A DNA stretch of 64,000 bases. Source: an uncultured Paludibaculum sp. (GTDB taxonomy: Bacteria > Acidobacteriota > Terriglobia > Bryobacterales > Bryobacteraceae). Below the pieces are notes generated by a model, which did not search any database, was not told where the DNA came from, and saw nothing but the letters and a program-made list of their open reading frames with translations. This document shows positions 8,490-17,204 of this stretch, one piece after another. The number at the start of each line of letters is the position of its first letter. Within the stretch, counting starts at the first letter, position 1. The stretch is from NCBI RefSeq assembly GCF_963665245.1, contig NZ_OY762269.1:3106501-3170500 (forward strand), read 5' to 3'. A program made the position numbers and the translations under genes.

Positions 8490-9773
8490 GCGTTGGCGCA
8501 GTTTCGTTTTCTCACCGGGACCGCGCCCGCGCCACACCCAAGGAGGGCAAGACAATCCTACAAGCCGCCAGTCTCTTCAATCAACTGCTGCACCACTTCC
8601 CCCGCAACGAGTTCGCCGCTCTCGTCAAGAAGCACGGCGCCGAACGCTCCGCCAAGGGCTTCACCTGCTGGACCCAGTTCGTTTCCATGCTCTTCTGCCA
8701 ACTCGGCCGCGCCGACTCCCTTCGCGAGATCTGCAACGGGCTCAGTTGCTGCCTCGGCAAACTCGTGCACCTCGGCATCGCCAAAGCGCCCCGCCGTTCC
8801 ACCCTTTCCTATGCCAATGAACACCGCCCTGCCGCCCTGTTCGAGGATCTCTTCTGGACCTCGCTGGCCCGCTTCCGCGACAGTGGGGCCCTCGGCCAGC
8901 GCCAACACAAGTTCCGCTTCAAAAACAAGTTGCTCAGTCTGGACTCGACCACCATTACTCTGTGTCTGAGCCTGTTCCCCTGGGCGAAGTACCGTCGCGC
9001 CAAAGGCGGAGTGAAGGCGCATGTCCTCCTTGATCACGACGACTACCTCCCTGCCTATGTGCTGCTCACCGAAGCCCGCCGGAGCGATGTCAAAATGGCC
9101 GACTCCTTCCTGCTCAATCCCGGCTCCATCGTCGCCATGGATCGCGGCTACAACGACTACGCCCTGTTTGGCCGCTGGACGAAGGCCGGCGTCTTCTTCG
9201 TGACCCGGCTGAAAGACGATGCCCAGTTTGAGATTGTCGAGGAGCGGACAAGGCCGCAGAACAGCGCGATCTGTGTCGACCAGATCATCCGTCTCACTTC
9301 GGCCAAAGGCCGCGCCGGCTGCCCGCATCTGCTACGCCGCGTCGTGGTCTGGGTCCCCGAAAAGGACGATGTCATCGTGCTCCTCACCAACCATCTGGAG
9401 TTCGGCGCGACGACCATTGCCGCCATCTACAAGGACCGCTGGAAACTGGAATTGTTTTTTAAGGCGATCAAGCAAAACTTGACCGTGAAGACCTTCGTTG
9501 GCACCAGCGAGAACGCTCTCCGCATCCAGATTTGGACAGCCCTGATCGCTCTGCTGTTGTTGAAGTGGCTGCATCACCTCTCCCGCGCCAACTGGTCCTT
9601 GTCCAATCTGGCCTCGTTGCTGCGGCTCAACCTGTTCACCTACCGCGAATTGACGAAATGGCTGAACGATCCGCTCGAAACCCCACCTCTGCCACCGCCG
9701 CCGCAGCAATTGACTCTCGCCCTGTGCTGACTTGGACAGGCTCAACCCTTGTAGAAAGGAGACCACCCCTCAG
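8463..9773 (+). mobile_element. IS4-family insertion sequence (ends approximate)
   Basis: A DDE transposase of the IS4/DUF4372 type is flanked by imperfect inverted repeats. CTGAGAGGGGTGCCCTCC begins at 8463, and its counterpart ends at 9773 (reverse complement begins CTGAGGGGTGGTCTCC). No convincing target duplication is visible next to these ends, so the boundaries may be off by several bases. The element is embedded in A+T-rich sequence on both sides and separates the two parts of the giant STAND gene. Its own GC content is high, like the core genome. Confidence 0.7.
8540..9730 (+). CDS. IS4-family transposase (DUF4372 N-terminus, start unresolved)
   Basis: The catalytic core is intact: DSTT (first Asp, in LLSLDSTTITL), AMDRGY (second Asp), and YKDRWKLELFFKAIK (the Y-2-R-3-E-6-K signature with the third catalytic residue). 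The N-terminal DUF4372 region (EGKTILQAASLFNQLL to SLREICNGL) extends upstream of the first in-frame ATG (8687). That region starts around 8540, where no ATG, GTG or TTG lies in this frame. A TTG at 8493 is in another frame. Either a frameshift or lost start has damaged the gene, or it uses a non-standard start. The coordinates given cover the recognisable homology, not a proven start. Confidence 0.75.
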   Translation, partial: KEGKTILQAASLFNQLLHHFPRNEFAALVKKHGAERSAKGFTCWTQFVSMLFCQLGRADSLREICNGLSCCLGKLVHLGIAKAPRRSTLSYANEHRPAALFEDLFWTSLARFRDSGALGQRQHKFRFKNKLLSLDSTTITLCLSLFPWAKYRRAKGGVKAHVLLDHDDYLPAYVLLTEARRSDVKMADSFLLNPGSIVAMDRGYNDYALFGRWTKAGVFFVTRLKDDAQFEIVEERTRPQNSAICVDQIIRLTSAKGRAGCPHLLRRVVVWVPEKDDVIVLLTNHLEFGATTIAAIYKDRWKLELFFKAIKQNLTVKTFVGTSENALRIQIWTALIALLLLKWLHHLSRANWSLSNLASLLRLNLFTYRELTKWLNDPLETPPLPPPPQQLTLALC

Positions 9774-9802
9774 GAAACCAGCAGCTGCCGGTCAGGAACC
9801 CT

Positions 9803-11815
9803 TTGAATTCAACACTGGATGCGACGGGTCTGTCCTATCTTGGACAGCAGTGGACGGAATCACCGGATTCATCTTTCGATTGGTACCCATTGTTGGAGGC
9901 GATAGGCGAGAAAGTGAGTCGACAAGAGCTTGAAGTCATAGCGGGGCGAAGTGACGTGACGACGATGAATGGTCGACATGCGATCCTCACCTGGTGTAGC
10001 AGCCGTGCCGCTGAGATTGGCGACAGGGAGCTGGCCTTCCGTTTAGGGCTCGCCGCAGTTCAGTCCTCAACATCTCGGCATTGGGCGGTCGGCTCCGAAC
10101 GATTGAGCGATTTTAGAGAATTGGCTCGCGTCGAGCCTTCGCGCGCGCCGAGGGAAGCTTACAGAGATCTGGTTGAGTCCTTGATCGAAGGTCACACTGC
10201 ACCGCAGAGTATTGTTCGAGGCTTGTGTCACATCCTACCAGTAATTGCCGATTCCTCTGCAGTCGATCGCGCCTGGCCCCTCGTGAATGACTATGTCCGT
10301 GAGCTGTTTGCGGCGACAGAGTTGCCGTCGCCGGAGTGGCGGTCGAAGACTACGTTGGAGAGTGCATGCCGAGGCATCTGCAGTTTGGTCGTCGATCACG
10401 TTGACCACGCTGTATCCTGTATTTCCTCCGCGGCTCAGCAGTGTTGCTACGATTTGCTGTTAGCGAGATGTTCGGACATGAGTGCAGCGGTGAAGGCGAG
10501 CCTTCAAGAGCAAGTCAGTCAACGCAGCCTTCTGTGCGTTCTTGAGGCCGTAGGAGTGGAGGCACCCGATCTCTTGGGCGAATTCATTCCCGATTTGGAG
10601 AAATTGAACGAGTCGATGGATATAGAAGTACGGCGCATGGCCACGAGTTTATTGGAGATTTGCGATGGTGAAAAGCACGGTATCGAGCGCCACTATCGAA
10701 GTCTGGCGCCTAATTATCGATTAGGCGTCGAATGGGGTCATATTGAATCGGTGACGCGTGATAGTGGCCCCGAGCCAGGACGGCCGTTGCGCGATTCGGA
10801 GGATCCGTATACTCTAGTCGCGCCGTTCACCGACGAGTTTAAGTTGCTGGCGCGAGAAACTGGATTGCCTTTAGCTGGCATTTTGGGCCGAGCCGTGGAG
10901 CTAATGCGTTCGATGAGCAATGAGACCGCATTAGGTGAACGAGAGCTGCGCGACACGTTGAACCTGTCAGGGCTGAAGTTCTCGTATAGACGCCCTCGTG
11001 CTAAACTAGCCCGTAGCGCTCTATTTCGAGTTGTTGCTGAGTTGTTTGATGCCGGAGAGATCGATCTGGAAGCGGTGATAGGCCTGGAGCCTTTGTTGCG
11101 CCACTCAGACTCCGGGATGCTTCGGATATCGTCTTTGCCTCGACCGCCCGAAATAGAGCCGCTGCTTACTGGGCAATTCGGTTCCATCTGCTCGAATTTC
11201 CTCGTAGAGTATGATTGCGAGCCAACCTTGACGTTCCCGAGTTATATCGGAGAATGGGTAGTGCTTGCCGAGCGGAGCAAGCTTCAAACACTCGATTGGC
11301 AGCTTGCGACCCAGGAAAGAAGAACGATGGTCACATGGAGCCCCGATTGCCTCTCAATTGACGGATCTAATCTCGAGTTTCCTAGGGTATCGCATTGGTA
11401 CGTTCGGGAGTATCGTCATCGGCGTGACTCCCCAAAGGATGCCATCATCGTGGAGAATAGGGCCGAGCGCTTTGACAACTTTGACGCGCAGTGGCTCGCA
11501 CTCAACCCTATCCTAGGAGATCGACTCGGGTGGAACGCAGATGGCTCAGGGTGCTTCCAATGGCGGGATCAGGACGGGCGTGTGGCGGTCAAATCAGTGG
11601 CGTGGATGGATGGTGGCTTTCACCGGCATCCGCCACACCCTTCAGATCAAGTGGGAAGTGGCTGGCTTGTAGTGGCGTCCGATCTGGCCGTGCGCACGCT
11701 CGTCGATGCGACTGGTCCGCTATACAGGCGGGTGGCGATTCGGCGCTCCGAGCATCATGACCGCGAAACCAAAGAAAGGCTGTGGACTGGACTTGATTAT
11801 GTGCGCCTGGCGTAG
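9803..11815 (+). CDS. C-terminal part of the IS-split STAND protein
   Basis: This 670-codon open frame opens at a TTG (9803). No well-placed ribosome site precedes it, and an in-frame stop at 9752 lies inside the IS4 element. The A+T-rich composition matches 4254-8489 and differs from the genes beyond. The first about 300 residues are helical and Leu/Ala/Arg-rich, as in the C-terminal helical repeats of Avs-like proteins. The last about 250 residues look like a mixed alpha/beta domain (WYVREYRHRRD, DRLGWNADG, WLVVASDLAVR). No catalytic motif is seen. I read it as the original C-terminus of a roughly 2,070-aa protein. The alternative is a separate downstream partner gene with the IS between them. 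Confidence 0.6.
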   Translation: MNSTLDATGLSYLGQQWTESPDSSFDWYPLLEAIGEKVSRQELEVIAGRSDVTTMNGRHAILTWCSSRAAEIGDRELAFRLGLAAVQSSTSRHWAVGSERLSDFRELARVEPSRAPREAYRDLVESLIEGHTAPQSIVRGLCHILPVIADSSAVDRAWPLVNDYVRELFAATELPSPEWRSKTTLESACRGICSLVVDHVDHAVSCISSAAQQCCYDLLLARCSDMSAAVKASLQEQVSQRSLLCVLEAVGVEAPDLLGEFIPDLEKLNESMDIEVRRMATSLLEICDGEKHGIERHYRSLAPNYRLGVEWGHIESVTRDSGPEPGRPLRDSEDPYTLVAPFTDEFKLLARETGLPLAGILGRAVELMRSMSNETALGERELRDTLNLSGLKFSYRRPRAKLARSALFRVVAELFDAGEIDLEAVIGLEPLLRHSDSGMLRISSLPRPPEIEPLLTGQFGSICSNFLVEYDCEPTLTFPSYIGEWVVLAERSKLQTLDWQLATQERRTMVTWSPDCLSIDGSNLEFPRVSHWYVREYRHRRDSPKDAIIVENRAERFDNFDAQWLALNPILGDRLGWNADGSGCFQWRDQDGRVAVKSVAWMDGGFHRHPPHPSDQVGSGWLVVASDLAVRTLVDATGPLYRRVAIRRSEHHDRETKERLWTGLDYVRLA

Positions 11816-12325
11816 GAGGATGAGAGACGCTCTGTGGTGTGGCTTTGAATTTCGACGGGAATGGTCTCAGCGTGACTGGTGTCAGGGCGACTGTCCCCGC
11901 CCAATTCGTCACAAAGAGGCCGTCGACCGGGTGGGATCACGCAGCAATTCGACCGCTCCGGCCCGGTTCTACCCCATCTGCGCAAGGGCCGGCCATCTTC
12001 GCGTTCCAGCGCCCCCGCACTAGCCCGAGGGGACGACTCAATCCTGGGCCAAATCCCACAAGAAGTACAAAAAGGTCGGCATTCAGCTTGCAAAAAAATG
12101 CCATTGGGACGGGTGTCCCTTCCTTGGTAAGCCTCTCGCCACCAGCCGCAGGCAGCCTTCGAAACCCACTCCGCTCCACCCCAAGACCCTCTCGTTTCGT
12201 CCCATGAAACTTTCTTAGTGACCGGCGCTCGAAATATATCTTTGCTTTCGGCTCAATACCTTACAGCCCGAATCTCCAAAAACGCTTGGTCCGCTCCAGT
12301 ACAACATTGCCCAAGGAGAGTAACT
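11816..12325. other. 510-bp intergenic region without a convincing gene
   Basis: No frame here resembles a known protein. It holds a small hairpin at 12106-12119 (GGGAC-4-GTCCC) next to a run of seven A (12092-12098), and an A+T-richer stretch (12200-12300) that could carry the promoter of the following gene. The A+T-rich island composition fades between about 11820 and 11900. Confidence 0.4.
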
Positions 12326-12799
12326 ATGGAGATTTTCAAACAGACTACGGACGACTTCGTACCGTCGCGCCGCTTTCTGAAGACCACCGGCGCCGAGAAC
12401 GATCTCATTCTAGGAGACGATTCTGCTGCCCTCATCACCTGCATCGAAGATCAGTCCCTCTTCTCAGGATTGCGGGACGACGTCCACCAGCACTTCAGCC
12501 CGGCCAACCGCTTCGAGCAGCACATGGCCGACTCCATCGCCGAGGAACTGTGGCGCAAAGCCCGCTACGCCCTCCTCGAAACCACCGCCCTGTCGGCAGC
12601 TATCGAGCGCGACTGGGAAGCCGTCAAAAAGGAGTGTCCCAACGCCGACCCCGCCTACCGCACCTACGTCGCCTTCCGCGACATGAGCCCCCGCGATACC
12701 GCCTGTGTCCGCGTCGGCCAGGACTTCGAGTCGCGCGCCTGGCGCCGCAGCCGCGCCGACGTCGCCGCCCTCCACGCCATGAGGAGCAAACCCCGCTGA
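12326..12799 (+). CDS. hypothetical protein of an acidobacterial small-protein family
   Basis: The product is 157 aa. The start at the ATG 12326 is chosen because AAGGAG lies 9 nt upstream (12312-12317); the frame is open further 5' but has no similar site. From about residue 65 (FSPANRFEQHMADSIAEELW) to the end (YESRL-like FESRAWRRSRADVAALHAM) it resembles a multi-copy family of hypothetical proteins common in Acidobacteriota. That family usually begins with an ANRANAxxSTGPxTPEG motif, and this copy lacks it. The stop overlaps an ATG by one base (12797-12801). The function of the family is unknown to me. Confidence 0.65.
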   Translation: MEIFKQTTDDFVPSRRFLKTTGAENDLILGDDSAALITCIEDQSLFSGLRDDVHQHFSPANRFEQHMADSIAEELWRKARYALLETTALSAAIERDWEAVKKECPNADPAYRTYVAFRDMSPRDTACVRVGQDFESRAWRRSRADVAALHAMRSKPR

Positions 12800-12823
12800 T
12801 GCCCAGCGCCGCGAACCACCGCT

Positions 12824-13654
12824 ATGACGAAACCACCCATCTCCGAGCGCCGCCTCGCCGCCAATCGCGGCCTTCGCCCCCGCCCAGTCCCGGAGGGTCA
12901 CCGACGGGCTACGCGGCCAAGCCCCAATCCACTCAGCCGGAGCGAACAAAGCCAACGCCGCCGGAGGCCCGACCTCCAACCCGTGGCCAAACCCCACCCC
13001 CGCCCAGTCCCGGAGGGTCACCGACGGGCTACGCGGCCAAGCCCAAATCCACTCGGCCGGAGCGAACAAAGCCAACGCCGCCTGCGGCCCAACCGCCACC
13101 CCGAGCCCAAACCACGCCTCCGCCCAGTCCCGGAGGGTTACCGACGGGCTACGCGGCCAAGTCCCAATCCACTCGGCCGGAGCGAACAAAGCCAACGCCG
13201 CCCAAGATCCAACCACCACTCCGCGCCCAAACCCCGCCCGCGCCCAGTCCCGGCGGGTCACCGACGGGCTACACGGCCAGGCCCCAATCCACTCAGCCGG
13301 AGCGAACAAAGCCAATGCCACCCGAGACCCAACCACCACCCCGAGCCCAAACCCCGCCCCCGTCCAGTCCCGGAGAGTGATCGACGGGCGACGCGGCCAA
13401 GCCGCAATCCACTCAGCCCGAGCGAACAAAGCCAACGCCGCCCGAGGCCCAACCACCACCCCGCGCCCAAACCCCGCCCCCGCCCAGTCCCGGAGGGTCA
13501 CCGACGGGCTATGCCGCCAAGCCCCAATCCACTCAGCCGGAGTGAACAAAGCCAAGTCCGCCTGAGAGCCAACCACCACCCCGCGGCCAAGCCCCACCCC
13601 CGTCCAGTCCCGGAGGGTTACCGACGGGCTACAAGGCAAGCCCCGCCCACCTGA
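12824..13654 (+). CDS. possible repetitive Pro/Arg-rich protein read through the tandem array
   Basis: This is the longest uninterrupted plus-strand frame across the 120-bp array (276 codons). Its start, MTKPPISERRLAANR, looks like the beginning of the family whose members start near ANRANAxxSTGPxTPEG. Each repeat then gives a 40-residue unit containing PRPVPEGHRRATRPSPNPL. Other frames through the array are also largely open, and there is no good ribosome site, so coding capacity is doubtful. An ATG at 12799 opens an alternative frame (units SPGGSPTGYAAKPQSTQPER) that stops at 13380. Confidence 0.25.
   Translation: MTKPPISERRLAANRGLRPRPVPEGHRRATRPSPNPLSRSEQSQRRRRPDLQPVAKPHPRPVPEGHRRATRPSPNPLGRSEQSQRRLRPNRHPEPKPRLRPVPEGYRRATRPSPNPLGRSEQSQRRPRSNHHSAPKPRPRPVPAGHRRATRPGPNPLSRSEQSQCHPRPNHHPEPKPRPRPVPESDRRATRPSRNPLSPSEQSQRRPRPNHHPAPKPRPRPVPEGHRRAMPPSPNPLSRSEQSQVRLRANHHPAAKPHPRPVPEGYRRATRQAPPT
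12879..13632. repeat. tandem array of 120-bp units, about 6.3 copies
   Basis: Successive units begin with CGCCCAGTCCCGGAGGGT at 12879, 12999, 13119, 13239, 13359 (variant), 13479 and 13599, exactly 120 bp apart. They differ by scattered point changes and no indels. The unit also contains GAGCGAACAAAGCCAACGCC. Because 120 is divisible by 3 and stops are nearly absent, several frames on both strands remain open. By hand comparison the substitutions fall at all codon positions of every frame, so I see no clear sign of selection on one protein frame. The following 13655-13938 holds no gene that I recognise. Confidence 0.92.
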
Positions 13655-13938
13655 GCCCCCCGACGAATTTCCCCCATCGCCGGAAATAGCCCATCCGGGC
13701 CGCTGAGCCACCCCAGCGACCCACTGATCTTCGACAACTGAACCGCCTATCCGTCGGGGGCCGCCCGTCGGCCCACGCCACGGCCCCTCGGAAATCTCCA
13801 ATCGGACCGGCCGTCGCATTCGCGTAACAAGTCCTGTCCGCTGGGAGCCATCGATACCGCCGGTCCGTGGCCCGTTCCTCAGCCGCCGCCCTTCGCGCAT
13901 CCGAATCCTGTAAAGTGTGATCACTCTGGAGGAGATTC

Positions 13939-16119
13939 ATGCAACTACGTCGCCGGACCACCATCTACGCCTTGGCCGCTTGTCTGGCCCTGCCGGCAGC
14001 GGCACAGCAGATCACGGGCGAGTTGAAGCAGTGGCACGACGTGGTGCTGACCCTCGACGGCCCGTCCACCAGCGAGTCCGCCGACCCCAATCCGTTCCTC
14101 TTCTACAGGCTCAATGTCACGTTCACCAAAGGCTCCAGGCAATACGTGATCCCCGGCTACTTTGCCGCCGATGGCAATGCCTCCGAGACCAGCGCCACCG
14201 CGGGCAACAAGTGGCGCGTCCACTTCGTGCCGGATGAGGTCGGCGAATGGAGCTACCAGGTCTCCTTCCGGTCAGGGGCCGACATTGCGGTGGATCTCAA
14301 TCCCGGCACGGGGACGCCGGTGCCGCCCGATGGGTTGACGGGCAAGATCACCATCGGCCCCTCGGACAAGACCGGCCGCGACCATCGCGCGCAGGGCACT
14401 CTGCGCTACGTCGGCGAGCACTACGCGCAGTATGCCGGCTCGAAGCAATACTTCATCCAGGCCGGAACGCAGAGCCCCGAGAACTTCCTGGCGTATGCAG
14501 AGTTCGACGCCACCGTCGATCACGGCGGCGCGGAGAACCGCCTCAAGGACGGCCTCCATCACTTCGAGCCTCATGTGCGTGACTGGCGCACCGGGGACCC
14601 CACTTGGAAGGGCGGCAAAGGGAAGGGCATCATCGGCGCCTTGAACTACCTGGCCGGCAAGGGGATGAATACGTTCTACTCGCTCACCATGAATGTCGAC
14701 GGAGACGGGCGCGAGATCTACCCTTGGACCAGCTATGAGGAGCGTGCCCGCTACGACATATCAAAGTTGGCACAGTGGGATCTGGTCTTCTCCCATATGG
14801 ACCGGCTCGGCATGCAGCTCATGCTCATCACGCAGGAGGAAGAGAACGAGCAGATGCTTGGCAAGATGACGGTCCTCCGCAAGCTCTACTACCGTGAGCT
14901 GATCGCCCGCTTCGCCCACCATCACGCCATCCTGTGGGACCTGTCCGAGGAGATGGACCGTTGGCGCTACTACACGACCGAGGACATCAAGGCCATCTGC
15001 GACTACTTCAAACAGTTGGATCCGTGGCAGCACCCCATCCAATATGTCCAGTGGAAGGGTGAGTTGCTGCCCGACGACAAAGGCTACGGGCGGCTGCTCG
15101 GCTTCGCCAACTTCGACGGCACGGCGATGCAGCACGATCCCGAGTACACGCATCCGGCTACCACCAAGTGGGTGGACGAGTCGGCCAAAGCCGGGCATAA
15201 GTGGCTCGTCGGCGTCATCGAGATCAACCCTACCAGCACCGGAGTGCTGCCTGACAAGGACGACTACTGGCACGATACCGTCCGCAAGGATTCCATCTGG
15301 GGCAACCTGATGGCCGGCGGATCCGGTAGCGTGTACTTCTTCGGCTATGCCTACCCCGACAGCGACCTGGACCTCGAGGACTGGCGCAGCCGCGATCACT
15401 TCTGGGATCTGCTCCACTACGCTCATGACTTCTTCACCCGCTATCTGCCCTTCCAGCAGATGCGCCACGACGACACGCTCACCGCCAACGCGGACGACTA
15501 TGTCTTCGCGAAGCGCGGCGAAGTCTACGCCGTCTACCTGCCCAATGGCGGCTCGGCCGGCCTCGATCTGTCCGCTGCTCAAGGTCTGTTCGAGGTGAAG
15601 TGGTACGACCCGCGATTTGGCGGCCAACTGCAGAACGGCAGCGTGCGGGCAGTGCAGGGCGGCGGCATTCGCTCACTGGGCGCACCGCCCAATGAACCTA
15701 CCAAGGACTGGGCGGTGCTCGTGCGGCCTGCGCCCGCGTTGCTCGACAAGGACAGGAAGTTCCTCGTGAAGCTCAACACGCCCATCGGCAGTTGGCTCAG
15801 CAAGGCCGGCGACGCGATCACCGCCTCCGTCATTTCGCCCGAGTCGTTTCTCGGCGCAACGATGCAGGGCACGGTCGAGCGCGTGTCGAATGCCGACAAC
15901 GGCAACGTCGTCATCACGTTTCGCACGCTGAGCTACAAGGACCTCACGCTGCCAGTCACTTCCGTCACAGCCGGCTTTGTGAACTCCAAGGGCCACAAGG
16001 GCGTCGACGATGAGGAGCGGCCCACCACGGTGGAGCAGGGCGCGTTCGTCACTCCGAAAGCAGTCTTCCTGCTCAACGAGGGCGCGGAGATCAACTTGCT
16101 CGTGTCCCCTCCGCGTTGA
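13939..16119 (+). CDS. exported DUF5060 glycoside hydrolase with collagen-binding-like C-terminus
   Basis: The 726-aa protein starts at ATG 13939, preceded by GGAGGAG. A Sec signal peptide (MQLRRRTTIYALAACLALPA) is followed by a DUF5060 beta-sandwich (about 25-115, ending VPDEVGEWSYQVSF). A TIM-barrel of the DUF4038/apiosidase-like type spans about 165-500; LWDLSEEMD near residue 335 is a plausible catalytic-acid strand. A putative collagen-binding domain (about 510-600, EVKWYDPRFGG, DWAVLVRPA) and a C-terminal strand-rich domain complete it. Such enzymes act on plant polysaccharides outside the cytoplasm; the substrate cannot be told from sequence. It stands first in a group of sugar-related genes. 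Confidence 0.8.
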   Translation: MQLRRRTTIYALAACLALPAAAQQITGELKQWHDVVLTLDGPSTSESADPNPFLFYRLNVTFTKGSRQYVIPGYFAADGNASETSATAGNKWRVHFVPDEVGEWSYQVSFRSGADIAVDLNPGTGTPVPPDGLTGKITIGPSDKTGRDHRAQGTLRYVGEHYAQYAGSKQYFIQAGTQSPENFLAYAEFDATVDHGGAENRLKDGLHHFEPHVRDWRTGDPTWKGGKGKGIIGALNYLAGKGMNTFYSLTMNVDGDGREIYPWTSYEERARYDISKLAQWDLVFSHMDRLGMQLMLITQEEENEQMLGKMTVLRKLYYRELIARFAHHHAILWDLSEEMDRWRYYTTEDIKAICDYFKQLDPWQHPIQYVQWKGELLPDDKGYGRLLGFANFDGTAMQHDPEYTHPATTKWVDESAKAGHKWLVGVIEINPTSTGVLPDKDDYWHDTVRKDSIWGNLMAGGSGSVYFFGYAYPDSDLDLEDWRSRDHFWDLLHYAHDFFTRYLPFQQMRHDDTLTANADDYVFAKRGEVYAVYLPNGGSAGLDLSAAQGLFEVKWYDPRFGGQLQNGSVRAVQGGGIRSLGAPPNEPTKDWAVLVRPAPALLDKDRKFLVKLNTPIGSWLSKAGDAITASVISPESFLGATMQGTVERVSNADNGNVVITFRTLSYKDLTLPVTSVTAGFVNSKGHKGVDDEERPTTVEQGAFVTPKAVFLLNEGAEINLLVSPPR

Positions 16120-16138
16120 GAAGATCCAAGTGCCAGTC

Positions 16139-17200
16139 ATGGACCCACAAGCATCACCCTCTCGCCGCCGGTTCCTCGCGTCCGCCTCCGGCTTCCTGCT
16201 CGCTGACTCAGCGCCCGACGTCACGCCCTACTTGACTCCGCACAAGTACGGCAAGCTCGTGCTCGGCCCCGACCCGGCCCCCGGCGTCTTCGACAGCCGC
16301 AGCGTCGATTGCCCCTTCGTCTTCCGCCACGAAAGCGAATACCGCATGACGTACATCGGTTGGGATGGCACAGGCTACCAGACCGGGCTGGCCGCATCGC
16401 ACGACCTTGTCACGTGGCGCCGGCTCGGCTGCATCCTGCGCCGCGACCCTTCAAATCCCATCACCCGCTACAACATCGCCATGAACTGGATTCTGCGCGA
16501 CACCCGCCTCCGTTCCAAGGGTGAACTGAAGCGTGTGAACGGGCGCTACCTCGGTGTCTTTCACGCCTATCCGAATCCCGGCTACGAAGAAGGGCCCGCC
16601 ATCATCGGTCTCTGCTGGAGCAAAGACCTCCTGCATTGGGAGATCGGCGACATCGTGTTGCGCCCGGAGGATGGCGCGGATTGGGAGCGCGGCGGCCTCT
16701 ACAAGCCTTGCCTCGTCGAAGAACAAGGGACCTACTATTTGTTCTACAACGCCAAGTCAAAGAACCTGCCCAAGTCCGAGGGCGGCGGATGGCGCGAGCA
16801 GACCGGCGTGGCGGTCTCCACAGATCTGAAGGTGTGGAAGCGCTATGAAGCGAATCCCATCATCCAGAATGGCGGCCCCGGCAGCCCCGATCAGCGTTTC
16901 GCCAGTGACCCTTGCGTCGTTACCGATGGGAAGCGCTGGCTGTTGTTCTATTTCGGACTGGACGCCAAAGGCAAGGCGCGCGATCTGATGGCCGTGGGCA
17001 GCGATCCCTACCACTTCACAAAGTCCGACCGGATCCTGATCGACGTCGGCCCGCCCGGCACTGTGGATTCCACCTATGCCCACAAACCATCGGTAATCAT
17101 GCACGGGCGCGACCTCTATCACTACTACTGCGCGGTCTCAGGCCGTTACCCCACCGAGGTCCGTGGCATCTCGGTAGCCCGCTCCGGTCCTTGGAGCTAA
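16139..17200 (+). CDS. exported five-bladed beta-propeller, GH43/GH130-like glycosidase
   Basis: The product is 353 aa. ATG 16139 is chosen because the residues that follow form a Tat-like signal (SRRRFLASASGFLLA); an in-frame GTG at 16130 is the alternative. The mature part has the recurring W-x-x-L/I and DP strand pattern of five-bladed propeller glycosidases: LAASHDLVTWRRLG, LCWSKDLLHWEIGD, AVSTDLKVWKRYEANP, RFASDPCVV. Families GH43, GH32, GH117 and GH130 share this fold, and the exact family is uncertain. It follows the DUF5060 gene by 19 bp and is probably co-transcribed with it. Confidence 0.7.
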   Translation: MDPQASPSRRRFLASASGFLLADSAPDVTPYLTPHKYGKLVLGPDPAPGVFDSRSVDCPFVFRHESEYRMTYIGWDGTGYQTGLAASHDLVTWRRLGCILRRDPSNPITRYNIAMNWILRDTRLRSKGELKRVNGRYLGVFHAYPNPGYEEGPAIIGLCWSKDLLHWEIGDIVLRPEDGADWERGGLYKPCLVEEQGTYYLFYNAKSKNLPKSEGGGWREQTGVAVSTDLKVWKRYEANPIIQNGGPGSPDQRFASDPCVVTDGKRWLLFYFGLDAKGKARDLMAVGSDPYHFTKSDRILIDVGPPGTVDSTYAHKPSVIMHGRDLYHYYCAVSGRYPTEVRGISVARSGPWS

Positions 17201-17204
17201 CCGT

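Noticed and set aside
8453..9785. target duplication of the IS4 element
   Set aside because: Compared 5- to 10-bp flanks at the proposed ends, and none match; only a scattered GAACC/GAAT resemblance that I regard as chance.
12879..13632. CRISPR-like array
   Set aside because: Units are 120 bp with no short repeat/variable spacer structure, and no cas genes are near.
12464..13924. 486-codon antisense frame across the repeats
   Set aside because: It overlaps the supported 12326-12799 gene and arises because the repeat unit lacks stops in most frames. The product is Trp/Gly-rich low-complexity sequence with no start signal.
14761..15627. 288-codon antisense frame inside the DUF5060 gene
   Set aside because: A shadow of GC-rich coding sequence; the plus-strand gene has clear domains.
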